DNA from: Eubacterium ruminantium
Lineage (GTDB): Bacteria; Bacillota; Clostridia; Lachnospirales; Lachnospiraceae
DNA length: 64,000 nucleotides
Assembly: GCF_900167085.1 (NCBI RefSeq)
Contig: NZ_FUXA01000008.1
Location: 147,864-211,863, forward strand
Direction of reading: 5' to 3'
Shown here: positions 55,440 to 64,000 of the stretch, piece after piece
How the letters are laid out: each line of letters opens with the position of its first letter
How positions within the stretch are numbered: position 1 is the first letter of the stretch
Translations under genes and position numbers: made by a program
Notes under the pieces: model-generated
Told to the model about the DNA's origin: nothing
The model's database searches: none
What the model saw: only the letters and a program-made list of their open reading frames with translations

Positions 55440-56178
55440 TAACATTAACAATGCGGAAGTCAACTTAAAAGAAAATGAACGGATTGACGATCTTCAATGT
55501 AATGGGTTCCGTATAATACAGAACCCATCACATTTTTGCTTCGGTACCGATGCAGTACTTCTTGCAAATTTTGCCGGCGGAAAGAAAACAGCAAAAGCTA
55601 TAGATCTTGGAACAGGAACGGGGATAATACCTATTCTTATGTTGGCAAAGGGGAAAGCCAAAGAATTTACGGCGCTTGAGATACAGGAAAATATGGTGGA
55701 AATGGCAAGAAGATCCGCTGCATTAAATGGTATTTCGGACAGATTAAATGTTGTCCACGGAGATATAAAAGAAGTAAGAAATTTATTTAAGCATGACAGC
55801 TTTGATATAGTAACTTCAAATCCGCCTTATATAGTTGATGACGGAGGATATCATAATCCTACGGAAAGCGTAAATATAGCAAGGCATGAGATTTTGGTAA
55901 AGCTTGAAGATGTAATATCAGCGGCTTCATTTCTTCTGAAAGGAAACGGAAAGTTTGCTATGGTACATAAACCTTTCAGGCTGGGCGAGATAATACGACT
56001 CATGCAGAGATATAATATAGAGCCGAAGAGGATGCAGCTGGTACAGCCGAATGAAAAAGGCGAAGCCAATATGGTACTTATCGAAGGTATAAAATCCGGG
56101 AAAAGTGGTATGAAAATTCTCAGAACTATTAATGTTTATAATATGGATGGGAGTCACATAGATTACAATGAACTTTAA
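55429..56178 (+). CDS. trmN6: tRNA1(Val) A37 N6-methyltransferase-like protein (TrmN6/YabB)
   Basis: A SAM-dependent amino methyltransferase of about 249 residues. The SAM motif IDLGTGTGIIPILML and catalytic SNPPYIV (NPPY) are intact, and FCFGTDAVLLANF is typical of the family. It starts within the last codons of ricT: ATGATG at 55429 or 55432 lies before the ricT TAA, so coupling is likely. Its own 3' end overlaps the next gene by 11 bases. Confidence 0.87.
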   Translation: MMINNINNAEVNLKENERIDDLQCNGFRIIQNPSHFCFGTDAVLLANFAGGKKTAKAIDLGTGTGIIPILMLAKGKAKEFTALEIQENMVEMARRSAALNGISDRLNVVHGDIKEVRNLFKHDSFDIVTSNPPYIVDDGGYHNPTESVNIARHEILVKLEDVISAASFLLKGNGKFAMVHKPFRLGEIIRLMQRYNIEPKRMQLVQPNEKGEANMVLIEGIKSGKSGMKILRTINVYNMDGSHIDYNEL

Positions 56179-57937
56179 AAAAAGGTTATTAAAATGTCAG
56201 GAAATATGTAACAGATACGAAAGTAAGGTCGGAACTTACAATATAGAAGGAGACATGTTCTATTCATTTGTTGATGAAATGATGAATATGGCTTTTCTTC
56301 TTGCTGTGTGTGATGGATATGTTGACCTGGCCGAGATTGAAACTATAAATCAAACATTTAATGTTTTGATGGATTATACTATTCTTTCGAAAAGCTACGG
56401 CCTCGACTATATTTCTGAAAATAGCTTTCTTAAGAAAATACCTTCTACACTCAGACAGGTTGCACTTATCGAGAAGAAGGAAAAATTGGCCAACAATCTT
56501 GAAGATGCAAGAGAAATGTATCAGGCATTCAAGCAGTTTGGTGAATTGATCGTATGCTGCAACGGACAGGTTCTGAAGTTTGAGCAGAGACTGCAGATGT
56601 TTTTTGCCAATAATATACTCAAATTTATATTTGCGGTTGAATCATATGATGAATTCATAAGCGGTCCGATTGAAAATGCATTTGGACCTATAACGGATGT
56701 AGTACGTCCGGATCAGATCAGTGAGAGGGAAGCAAGGTCGGTTGCAAATGCTACACATTCCGCAGGTGCAATCAAAGTAGGAAGTTACAAGCTTGTTGCT
56801 GACAAAGAAGAGATAGATAGAAGAGAAAGAGAAAACCCTCAGGACAAATGGAAGCTCCAGATACCTAAGGAATCACAGGATGACTGGAATAATTACGTAT
56901 CCGGAACTGTCGGAAACGGAAATAATGATTATAGCCAGCAGTATAATGAGGATGAAAATCATGAGGACATGTTCTATGTTGCTGAGCAGATGAGTAAATC
57001 CCGTTCGAATGTGGAAAATGGTCCGAGATGGGGTGGAAATAACAACCAACAGCAAAGTCAGCAAAGTCAGCAGGGTCAGCAAACAGAACTTAATCTTGAT
57101 GAAATAAATGCACTTCTTAAGGAAGTTGATGAACTCATCGGACTTGGTGCCGTAAAGAAGGAAATTCATGACATGGTCAACCTTCTTCTTGTTCAGAAAC
57201 TCAGGGAGAAGAGAGGATTAAAGAGTCCTTACATTTCGAGACATCTTGTATTTACAGGTAATCCCGGAACAGGTAAGACAACCATAGCAAGATATCTCGG
57301 AAAGATATATAAGAATCTTGGAATTTTATCCAAGGGACAGATGATAGAGACGGACCGTGCAGGTCTTGTTGCAGGATATATGGGCCAGACGGCTGAAAAG
57401 GTAAAGGAAGTTACCGAGAAGGCCATGGGCGGAATATTATTTATAGATGAGGCATATACTTTATCCATGAATAAAGAAGGAGATTTCGGACAGGAAGCCA
57501 TCGATACTCTTCTTAAGATAATGGAAGACAGACGTGATGAACTTATCGTTATTGTTGCAGGTTATACTGACAGGATGGATGAGTTCCTTGATTCGAACCC
57601 GGGTCTCAGATCGAGATTCAGTAAGTATATTGCATTTGAGGATTATTCAAATGATGAACTTCTTCAGATTTTCAAGGGTTACTGCGTAGAGCAGGATTAT
57701 CATTTGGAAGTAGGTCTTGAAGTAAAGCTTATTGAGAAATTCTCTAATTTAAGACGAAATGAAGGCGACAATTTCGGTAATGCGAGAACGGTCAGAAACT
57801 ATTTTGAAAAGGTTATTTCTAACCAGGCGAACCGTATTATGCAGAGTAAAGATATAATAGGAGCCGGTTCACTTGGCAATGCGCTGGGTGGATTTTCGGG
57901 AGATCTTCTTATGACAATCACTGAGGAGGATCTGTAA
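56168..57937 (+). CDS. AAA+ ATPase of CbbX/SpoVK type with N-terminal helical domain
   Basis: A 589-residue protein. The N-terminal helical domain (1-170) vaguely recalls a TerB-like fold (FLLAVCDGYVDLAEIETI). A low-complexity linker rich in Asn/Gln (about 245-310, QQSQQSQQGQQ) follows. The C-terminal CbbX-like AAA+ module has Walker A GNPGTGKT from residue 364, Walker B GILFIDEAYTL, an arginine finger in NPGLRSRF, and sensor 2. The specific client is unknown; SpoVK acts in sporulation and CbbX on Rubisco, and neither role can be assumed. Confidence 0.82.
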   Translation: MNFKKRLLKCQEICNRYESKVGTYNIEGDMFYSFVDEMMNMAFLLAVCDGYVDLAEIETINQTFNVLMDYTILSKSYGLDYISENSFLKKIPSTLRQVALIEKKEKLANNLEDAREMYQAFKQFGELIVCCNGQVLKFEQRLQMFFANNILKFIFAVESYDEFISGPIENAFGPITDVVRPDQISEREARSVANATHSAGAIKVGSYKLVADKEEIDRRERENPQDKWKLQIPKESQDDWNNYVSGTVGNGNNDYSQQYNEDENHEDMFYVAEQMSKSRSNVENGPRWGGNNNQQQSQQSQQGQQTELNLDEINALLKEVDELIGLGAVKKEIHDMVNLLLVQKLREKRGLKSPYISRHLVFTGNPGTGKTTIARYLGKIYKNLGILSKGQMIETDRAGLVAGYMGQTAEKVKEVTEKAMGGILFIDEAYTLSMNKEGDFGQEAIDTLLKIMEDRRDELIVIVAGYTDRMDEFLDSNPGLRSRFSKYIAFEDYSNDELLQIFKGYCVEQDYHLEVGLEVKLIEKFSNLRRNEGDNFGNARTVRNYFEKVISNQANRIMQSKDIIGAGSLGNALGGFSGDLLMTITEEDL

Positions 57938-58780
57938 ATGGCAGGTATTCTTTATCTGGTCGCAACACCTATAGGTAATCTGAATGATATGACTTTTAGA
58001 GCGGTTGAAGTACTTAGAAACGTATCACTCATAGCAGCTGAGGATACGCGGAACAGTATCAAACTGCTCAATCATTTTGAGATAAAAACAGCAATGACCA
58101 GCTATCATGAATTTAATAAATATGATAAGGCTGATTATCTTATCGGTAAATTAAACAGTGGCGAAGATGTAGCAGTCATCACTGATGCAGGTACTCCGGG
58201 AATATCCGATCCGGGAGAAGTATTGGTTGAAAAATGCTATGAAGCGGGTATCACGGTTGTTCCTGTACCGGGAGCATGTGCCGCAGTCAATGCACTGATA
58301 GCGTCAGGGCAGCCAACGAGGAGATTTTTATTTGAAGCATTTCTTCCTACAGATAAGAAGGAAAGACGCGAGATACTGGAATCTCTTCGTAATGAAACAA
58401 GAACAATAATAATCTATGAGGCACCTCACAGACTTGTAAAGACACTTGAGGAATTGCAGGAATATCTTGGTGACAGAGAGCTTACACTTTGCAAGGAACT
58501 GACAAAGAAACATGAATCATTTATTAAGACGACATTAAGTGAGGCAGTGAATTTATTTGTAGAAAATGAACCCAGAGGAGAATTTGTTCTTGTAATAAAA
58601 GGCAAGAGCCGGGCTCTGATCGAAGAAGAAAAGAGTCAGGCTTGGAGTGATATTTCTATTGCAGAACATGTGGAAAAGTATATTTCTTCAGGTATGACAA
58701 AGAAAGAGGCTATTAAAAAAGTTGCGGAAGACAGAAATATCCCGAAGAGGGAAGTTTATGCAGAGACGATAACTTTATAA
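57938..58780 (+). CDS. rsmI: 16S rRNA 2'-O-ribose C1402 methyltransferase
   Basis: Methylates C1402 in the ribosomal decoding centre. The 280-residue tetrapyrrole-methylase-fold enzyme has YLVATPIGNLNDMTFRA, AEDTRN, SYHEFN, DAGTPGISDPG and PGACAAVNALIASG. The start follows the AAA+ gene stop with no gap, and rsmI closes the tmk-to-rsmI block as in other Firmicutes. Confidence 0.96.
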   Translation: MAGILYLVATPIGNLNDMTFRAVEVLRNVSLIAAEDTRNSIKLLNHFEIKTAMTSYHEFNKYDKADYLIGKLNSGEDVAVITDAGTPGISDPGEVLVEKCYEAGITVVPVPGACAAVNALIASGQPTRRFLFEAFLPTDKKERREILESLRNETRTIIIYEAPHRLVKTLEELQEYLGDRELTLCKELTKKHESFIKTTLSEAVNLFVENEPRGEFVLVIKGKSRALIEEEKSQAWSDISIAEHVEKYISSGMTKKEAIKKVAEDRNIPKREVYAETITL

Positions 58781-58857
58781 AACCTTAACTGGTATTAAGG
58801 AGCTATATAGGGTATGGTTATAGCTATAAATTTTTCAATTAAAGGAGTTATATAGAA

Positions 58858-59514
58858 ATGATGAAAAAGAAAATTGCTGTAGCAATGATTATGGTTTTAT
58901 CGCTTTCACTTGCTGCATGCGGTAAGAAAAAGGATTCAGAGAAGAAGACAGAAGCTAATACAAAGACAAATACAGAAACTGTTACAACAGGTACAGATGC
59001 AGATCCAACTACTGCAGAATCAACCGGTTCAGCAACAGAAACTCCGGCTGATAATACAGAAGCAGCGGGTACTCCTGCAAATAATGTTTCAAACGATGAG
59101 GTTTCAAAACTTGTTGAAGATGGTTTTGTTATCCCTGAGGAAGCAGAAGATGTTAGATGGACTGTACTTACAGAAGCAACAGGAGAAAGCGGTGCTTTAG
59201 TTCAGGTTGAATTTGTATATGATAATAAGCATTATGTTGCTCACGAACAGAAAGTCGGCGGCGAAGAATTAGTTGATATTTCAGGAATGTACTATGAGTG
59301 GACAGGAGAGCATGACAGAACTATCGATAAATGGGGAGATGGCGAGGTTGATCTTAAGGAACGTATAAGTTATAATCCTGAAGGAACTTCAGTTTGTTTA
59401 TCACTTTGGTTCGATAAGACAACAGGTAATGCATACTCATTAGCAATGATTACCAGTGAAGACGTTGACGGTTACGATATGCGTCCGTTGGTTGAGAAAC
59501 TTTCAGGCAAATAG
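58858..59514 (+). CDS. Putative lipoprotein of unknown function
   Basis: A 218-residue secreted lipoprotein. The signal peptide MMKKKIAVAMIMVLSLSLAAC ends in the lipobox LAAC, followed by a Lys/Glu/Thr-rich linker (residues 22-75). The C-terminal domain (about 80-218) has aromatic beta segments (ALVQVEFVYDNKHYVAHEQ, CLSLWFDKTTGNAYSLAMI). AAGGAG precedes the ATG. It has its own terminator and no clear link to the lantibiotic genes. Confidence 0.82.
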   Translation: MMKKKIAVAMIMVLSLSLAACGKKKDSEKKTEANTKTNTETVTTGTDADPTTAESTGSATETPADNTEAAGTPANNVSNDEVSKLVEDGFVIPEEAEDVRWTVLTEATGESGALVQVEFVYDNKHYVAHEQKVGGEELVDISGMYYEWTGEHDRTIDKWGDGEVDLKERISYNPEGTSVCLSLWFDKTTGNAYSLAMITSEDVDGYDMRPLVEKLSGK

Positions 59515-59621
59515 GATTTAAGAAAAATATATTCAGTCCATAAAAAGATATCAGGGATATATATTGAAATGTAAAACCTGGTATTTGGATTGTAAATTAA
59601 ATCACATACAGAATACATTAA

Positions 59622-59656
59622 ATGATATCGAATGTTACGTTCGGTATCATTTTTTT
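59622..59656 (+). terminator. Terminator after the lipoprotein gene
   Basis: ATGATATCGAA pairs with TTCGGTATCAT around a seven-base loop, then a seven-T run. It isolates the lipoprotein gene from the lantibiotic operon. The rest of 59515-59823 holds the probable operon promoter and no gene. Confidence 0.85.
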
Positions 59657-59705
59657 GTGCCTAAATGTACAGTTAATACCTTTTTTTGGCATTTGAAGAC
59701 GATTA

Positions 59706-59734
59706 CGTTCGTTTAAGTGAAATTTGAATATACT
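59706..59734 (+). promoter_or_regulatory. Possible promoter of the lantibiotic operon
   Basis: A good -10 TATACT lies at 59729-59734, but the -35 region (CGTTCG/TTCGTT) is poor, as expected for an activator-dependent promoter. The word TTACGTTCG overlaps the -35 region (59703-59711) and also occurs in the terminator loop at 59634-59642. Weak evidence. Confidence 0.3.
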
Positions 59735-59823
59735 TAATCTTGCAAGGCCGAGCAAAACAAAAACGAACAATAAGAAAACAAAAAACAAAGAAAACAAAAT
59801 TTAAAAACAAAGGAGACAAAAAC

Positions 59824-59997
59824 ATGAACACAGAGAACAAGAACGAAGTAACATGGCTTGATGAAGTTTCTGCACAGGAGTTTGACGAGGAAGTATACGG
59901 TGCATGCAGCACAAATACATTTTCACTCAGTGATTACATGGGAAATAATGGTAACTGGTGCACAATTTCACACGAGTGTATGGCTTGGTGCAAATAG
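59824..59997 (+). CDS. Two-component lantibiotic alpha precursor (lacticin 3147 A1-like)
   Basis: A 57-residue type II lanthipeptide precursor. The leader (1-27) is acidic and ends VYGA, a GA-type site for a C39 peptidase. The 30-residue core opens CSTNTFSLSDY and closes CTISHECMAWCK, with Cys1, Cys19, Cys25, Cys29 and the lipid II-binding CTxS/TxEC motif of mersacidin-type peptides. From memory, the core differs from lacticin 3147 A1 at only four positions (Met12, Asn17, Ile21, Ser22). AAAGGAG lies before the ATG. The alpha peptide should bind lipid II. Confidence 0.95.
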   Translation: MNTENKNEVTWLDEVSAQEFDEEVYGACSTNTFSLSDYMGNNGNWCTISHECMAWCK

Positions 59998-60087
59998 TTA
60001 AAAATCAAAAATACGAAAAATAATAAAACTCAAAATTCAAAAAATAAAAATCATAAAAAATCATTTAAAAAACGGAGGATTTTAAAA

Positions 60088-60267
60088 ATGGAAAAGAACA
60101 ATCTTGAACTTGGAAAGTATATGGAAAGCGATCTTATTGCACTTACAGATGAAACAGTTGATGGTGGTACAACACCTGCAACACCTGCAACTCCTGTAAT
60201 CGTTGCAGTATCAGCATATGTTTCAGATAAGACATGCCCAACAACAGCTTGTACAAGAGCTTGCTAA
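60088..60267 (+). CDS. Two-component lantibiotic beta precursor (lacticin 3147 A2-like)
   Basis: A 59-residue precursor. The leader (1-27) contains LELGKYMESDLIAL and ends at a double glycine (VDGG). The 32-residue core starts TTPATPATPVI and ends CPTTACTRAC, closely following lacticin 3147 A2 with Cys residues in the same C-terminal ring pattern. It has three extra residues made by an extra ATP copy; the DNA shows tandem 9-base ACACCTGCA-type units. GGAGG lies upstream. In the known system the beta peptide joins the lipid II-alpha complex to form pores. Confidence 0.95.
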   Translation: MEKNNLELGKYMESDLIALTDETVDGGTTPATPATPVIVAVSAYVSDKTCPTTACTRAC

Positions 60268-60326
60268 TTAAAAGGCAGATCAGTTTAGAAGCAAAATAAA
60301 AAGAAAGGTAAGAAAAGTTAGGAATT

Positions 60327-63170
60327 ATGATCGAGTATGAAAGAAAGGTTTATCCTGAGATAGACAAACAGGAATTTGATGAAAGTATCCAACCTCTTTT
60401 GAGAAGTATGGAAGAATTACATATAGAGAAAAAAGATAAGGAAGAGTCATTTTATTCAGAGAGTCTTGAATTTAATAATGAACAGTACCCATATCATAAT
60501 TCCTGCTTTCTGCTTTCTAAGGAAATCTGGGAAAGATATTGGGATGATTCATTAAATGAATATCTCAGTGATTATGACAAATTTGAAAATGAAACATTAG
60601 AGTCTTTGGCAGGTCTTATATTCTCATATTTTATCAGATGCTTTGCAGAGCAGATAAAGAATAAGGACAAGGGATATAAAGACTATAAAGATTACAATTT
60701 AAGATTATTGGGTACAGGATTCGAAGAATTATCCAATGACTATCCGGTGGTGTGGTCAAGATGTATGGGACTTATCGAGAATAAGATCGGTTTCCTGGTT
60801 GATACACTCGGAACAGTCAGCAGAAACAGAAAAGAAATAGCCGACACATTTGGAATTGATCCGGATGTGAAGATCGTGTCACTTGAAAGTGGCGGAGATA
60901 CTCATAATAAGGGGAAAAGTGTATCGGTAATTTATTTCGAAAACGGAAAGAAAATAGTATTTAAACCTAGAAGCGTTAAGGGCGAAAAGGGCTATGTGAA
61001 ACTGGCTGAAGAACTTAATGAAAAGTTTGGAACAGGCCTGTATGCTTATAAGGTTTTGGATTTGGAAAATAGTGGATTTATCTCATTTGTTGAGAGAGAT
61101 GAATCTTTTCAGGATATGTATAAAGCGGGTGAAATGGCATGCCTTATGTACCTGCTGAATGCAACAGATATGCATTATTCGAATATACTTTGGACCAAGG
61201 GAGGACCGGTTCCTATCGATCTGGAAACTCTTTTCAGGATCCCGAGGGTGAAGAAAGGGCTTGCCGAATCGGACAAAAGTGCCTACAGCTTTATGGAAAG
61301 TTCTGTATATAGTACGGGAGTGCTGCCTATACAGCTTGGCAAATCAAAGAATGCTGTAGATGTTGGGTTTACCGGAAACAGAGGTGAATTCAGCGAAAGT
61401 CCGATTAAACAGATCATCGTAAATGATGGTTTCAGTAAGGGTATAAATATTAAATGGTCATCAAACAAAAGCCATAAGATGATCCAATATAATAAGACCG
61501 ACGAGAAGGAAATCATTGAAAAATGCGACTATATAGTTAAAGGCTTCACTATGATGTATAAGAGAATACTTCGCGACAAAGAAGCTTTTGCGGAAATAGT
61601 TAAGAGAAATTATAAGGGTGCCAGTCTCAGATATATACACAACATGACATATAGATATGAGCAGATACTTAGATCCCTTACTTCTCCTCAGGCAGCAAAG
61701 GATATAAATATAACAAAAATGCTTCTCTCCAGAACCGGAATTCTCAGTCTGAAGAGTGAAACAAGTATAGTAGAGTCGGAGATAAAGCAGTTATTCAGAG
61801 GGGATGTGCCGTATTTCTCTATTGATTTTTCATCAAGGGATATAAAGGCTGACGGTAAAGTCGTGACTTCATGCAAACGTTCACCTGAGGAAATATTTGC
61901 GGAAAAGGTAGAACGAATTTCCGAGGAAGACATGGAGCAGCAGATAAAGATAATCAAGTTTTCATTTATCGCAAAACTCTCCGATCCGGATGTTAAAGAG
62001 AGGAAAAATCCGGAAGATGTTATCAGATATCTCGCAGATAAACTCTGTGATGAAGTTAGGGATGATCATTTTCAGCATCTTCCTATCACATGGGTTGGAC
62101 CGGTATTAAATCATATGGAGAATACATGGATGCCGGGCGTGCTTGGATATGATCTCTATAGCGGAAGAATAGGACCTAGCGTGGCGCTTCTTCTTGCAGG
62201 AAAACTCCTTGGAGAACAAAGATATACAGATGTCGGTTATAAAATGTTTGATTCTTCAATAAATATTTTAAAGGACGAGAAGTATGAGATCAGAAATCTT
62301 CTTGCCGCAGGTGTTGGCTTCTATTCAGGATTTACAAGTATTGTATGGGGAATAAATGAAGCAGGAAAGATACTTGGCAAGGACGACTGGTGTCAGGTGG
62401 CAGTGGATTCATTTAAGATCATTGATGATAAGCTGCTGGAGATTGATGACAACTTCTTCGATATGATATGCGGTAAAAGCGCAGCGATCATTTTCAGACA
62501 TAAGATCGATAAGAATTACAGACTTACCAGGGATCAGCTTGAAAAAATCATTGAGGCCGGTGAGAAAAAGCTTAGAAACAGAGATGAAATGATGACTATC
62601 GGTCTTGCTCATGGAGTATGCCAGATCATTTGGTTCTTCTCGGTTCTCGAGCAGATATATCACAGCGCGAAGATAACAAGAATCATAAAGGAAGCGGATG
62701 AAGTTATAAGAGAATCATACACATCGGATATCGGAAACTTCATTGTTTATGAAAATGAAAACGATCATGATGTATCTTCATCATGGTGCAACGGTCTCAG
62801 CGGTATTCTTCTTGCTTATTATGAAGGCTATAAGGTTGGAATTTATAAGAGAGAAGACGTTGAAGATATAATAGAAAAATTAATTTCATCATATATACCG
62901 GATATTCCGATCTTATGCCATGGAACACTTGGCATTGAGGAAATACTGGAATATATCAGCCGCGACTTTAAGGAAGAGACAGAATTTATGTTAAAGCATC
63001 TTAACCTTGGAATGTGCAACGCGGATAATATTTACAATTATTTTAAACATGAAAATGGAAGATACTCACTGAGTCCGGGATATATGACAGGACAGTCAGG
63101 AGCCATATGTTATCTTTCAAAGAAGAAAGGGCTTGGATTATCGGTATTTCCACTGACAATGGGTGAATAA
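60327..63170 (+). CDS. lanM: Type II lanthionine synthetase LanM
   Basis: A 947-residue bifunctional enzyme that dehydrates Ser/Thr and forms thioether rings in the precursors. The N-terminal dehydratase (about 1-600) has the ATP/kinase-like motif GDTHNKGKSVSVIYFENGKK...FKPRS and DMHYSNILWTKGGPVPIDLET. The LanC-like cyclase (about 610-947) has His762 (GLAHG) and zinc ligands Cys821 (WCNGLSG) and Cys864-His865 (CHGTLG). By order it matches LtnM1 (A1-A2-M1-T). A second LanM and a LtnJ-like reductase, if present, would be beyond the window. A single base separates its stop from the exporter start. Confidence 0.96.
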   Translation: MIEYERKVYPEIDKQEFDESIQPLLRSMEELHIEKKDKEESFYSESLEFNNEQYPYHNSCFLLSKEIWERYWDDSLNEYLSDYDKFENETLESLAGLIFSYFIRCFAEQIKNKDKGYKDYKDYNLRLLGTGFEELSNDYPVVWSRCMGLIENKIGFLVDTLGTVSRNRKEIADTFGIDPDVKIVSLESGGDTHNKGKSVSVIYFENGKKIVFKPRSVKGEKGYVKLAEELNEKFGTGLYAYKVLDLENSGFISFVERDESFQDMYKAGEMACLMYLLNATDMHYSNILWTKGGPVPIDLETLFRIPRVKKGLAESDKSAYSFMESSVYSTGVLPIQLGKSKNAVDVGFTGNRGEFSESPIKQIIVNDGFSKGINIKWSSNKSHKMIQYNKTDEKEIIEKCDYIVKGFTMMYKRILRDKEAFAEIVKRNYKGASLRYIHNMTYRYEQILRSLTSPQAAKDINITKMLLSRTGILSLKSETSIVESEIKQLFRGDVPYFSIDFSSRDIKADGKVVTSCKRSPEEIFAEKVERISEEDMEQQIKIIKFSFIAKLSDPDVKERKNPEDVIRYLADKLCDEVRDDHFQHLPITWVGPVLNHMENTWMPGVLGYDLYSGRIGPSVALLLAGKLLGEQRYTDVGYKMFDSSINILKDEKYEIRNLLAAGVGFYSGFTSIVWGINEAGKILGKDDWCQVAVDSFKIIDDKLLEIDDNFFDMICGKSAAIIFRHKIDKNYRLTRDQLEKIIEAGEKKLRNRDEMMTIGLAHGVCQIIWFFSVLEQIYHSAKITRIIKEADEVIRESYTSDIGNFIVYENENDHDVSSSWCNGLSGILLAYYEGYKVGIYKREDVEDIIEKLISSYIPDIPILCHGTLGIEEILEYISRDFKEETEFMLKHLNLGMCNADNIYNYFKHENGRYSLSPGYMTGQSGAICYLSKKKGLGLSVFPLTMGE

Positions 63171-63171
63171 T

Positions 63172-64000
63172 ATGAAAGACAGGAAAAAATTAATCCCAAC
63201 TCTGCAGATAGCACAGACCGAATGTGGTCTGTGCTGCGTGGAGACTATATTAAAATATTTTGGCAGAGATGTAACCATGGCGGAAATGAGGCAGATTGCG
63301 GAGCCGGGAAGAGACGGACTTAGTTCTGATAAGATCAAATCAGTTCTTCGTCATTACGGCATGGATACCGAGACATATAAGGTGAAGAGTCTTAAAGCAT
63401 TTAATATGATAGAGCTTCCGGTTATAGCATTCTGGAAGGAATATCATTATATATGTATTGAATCGGTTGATGATAAAAAGGTAGTCATCATGGATCCGTC
63501 TGTGGGCAGGATGACTATAGAAAGAGAAGAATTCCAGAGAAGTTTTTCAAATATAATCATTTCTGCAAGACCAAATGAAAATTTTGAGAAAAAGAAGGAA
63601 GGAATTCTGGGAAGACTTAATCTTAAGACTATTCTTCCAAAGAATATAAAGTCGATGTATATCGCTCTTGCCGTTATCAGTTTAATGATGATGGCAATAA
63701 ATGTAGCTTTGCCGTTCTTCACACAGATACTTATAGATAAGGGTTCGGGAAATCCCGGGTTATATAAATATCTGATCCTCTCCATAGCGGGACTTGTGAC
63801 TGTTACGGCACTGACCATGTATGCGAGAGCGGTAATCTCCGTAAAGCTGACCAAGAAATTCAGCAGACATCTTATCAGTTCTGCATTTAAAAGAGTGCTG
63901 GATCTTCCGGCGAAATATTTTTCTGTAAGAGCTCCGGGAGAAATAGTTTACAGACTTAATTCTCTTACAAGAATTCAGGATCTTTTCGGAGTTTCAATAG
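63172..64000 (+). CDS. lanT: Lantibiotic ABC transporter with C39 peptidase, LanT (cut by window)
   Basis: Removes the leader and exports the modified peptides. The first 276 residues are visible. The C39 peptidase has Cys18 in QTECGLCC, His92 in KEYHYICIE and Asp108 in MDPS. It is followed by the first ABC membrane segments (MYIALAVISLMMMAINVALPFF, LILSIAGLVTVTALTM). The nucleotide-binding domain is outside the window. The start ATG at 63172 follows the lanM stop by one base. Confidence 0.95.
   Translation, partial: MKDRKKLIPTLQIAQTECGLCCVETILKYFGRDVTMAEMRQIAEPGRDGLSSDKIKSVLRHYGMDTETYKVKSLKAFNMIELPVIAFWKEYHYICIESVDDKKVVIMDPSVGRMTIEREEFQRSFSNIIISARPNENFEKKKEGILGRLNLKTILPKNIKSMYIALAVISLMMMAINVALPFFTQILIDKGSGNPGLYKYLILSIAGLVTVTALTMYARAVISVKLTKKFSRHLISSAFKRVLDLPAKYFSVRAPGEIVYRLNSLTRIQDLFGVSI

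Overview
The window is low-GC chromosomal DNA from the replication-origin region of an anaerobic Firmicute, most likely a Lachnospiraceae member of the Butyrivibrio/Lachnospira type. The evidence is the recF-yaaA-dnaN-dnaA / rpmH-rnpA-yidD-yidC-jag layout around oriC, a protein that looks like the Lachnospiraceae family DUF3881, and a yaaO-tmk-holB-ricT-trmN6-rsmI block ordered as in Bacillus and Clostridia. The genus is inferred.

Layout. (1) 1-7.7 kb: oriC, with DnaA-box clusters on both sides of dnaA. Replication genes run left and the ribosomal protein/RNase P/membrane insertase genes run right. (2) 7.6-20 kb: almost all on the minus strand. It holds tRNA-Arg, a DUF3881 protein, serS, a DUF4446 protein, parB, parA, a HAD phosphatase, then a 1.5 kb non-coding stretch with five parS sites and two minisatellites, argS, a DegS-like kinase and a D,D-carboxypeptidase. 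(3) 20-25.4 kb: trmB and tRNA-Lys, then a minus-strand operon of a sugar kinase, a FeoA-FeoB fusion and a radical SAM protein. (4) 25.4-29.2 kb: a pair of nitrogenase component 1-like subunits without a NifH, followed by a GNAT acetyltransferase. (5) 29.2-38.7 kb: a cytosolic GH43 glycosidase, a T-box leader, a palindrome-rich spacer, a ThrS lacking the TGS domain, a membrane protein, a large sensor-EAL-repeat protein and a serine acetyltransferase. (6) 38.7-49.4 kb: a surface polysaccharide locus making a CDP-linked deoxysugar. It has rfbF/rfbG/rfbH plus a YerE-like ThDP enzyme, an HpcH-type aldolase and a YerF-like reductase/epimerase, with two glycosyltransferases and a Wzx flippase. (7) 49.4-58.8 kb: decarboxylase, ispE, GntR regulator, tmk, holB, ricT, trmN6, AAA+ ATPase, rsmI. 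(8) 58.8-64 kb: a lipoprotein, then a two-peptide lantibiotic cluster closely resembling lacticin 3147 (A1, A2, LanM, LanT), cut by the window edge.

How parts work together. DnaA boxes and parS sites lie within about 12 kb, so replication start and segregation are handled in one region. Region 6 appears to make CDP-4-keto-3,6-dideoxyglucose, extend it with a carbon branch, and build and flip a repeat unit. Region 8 encodes alpha and beta precursors, their dehydratase/cyclase and the start of a peptidase-containing exporter. The strongest candidates for something new are the NifH-less nitrogenase-like pair with a His-to-Met change at the cofactor ligand, the parS/minisatellite centromere-like region, the palindrome-rich thrS leader and the YerE-plus-aldolase sugar pathway. 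All readings were made by eye without alignment software.
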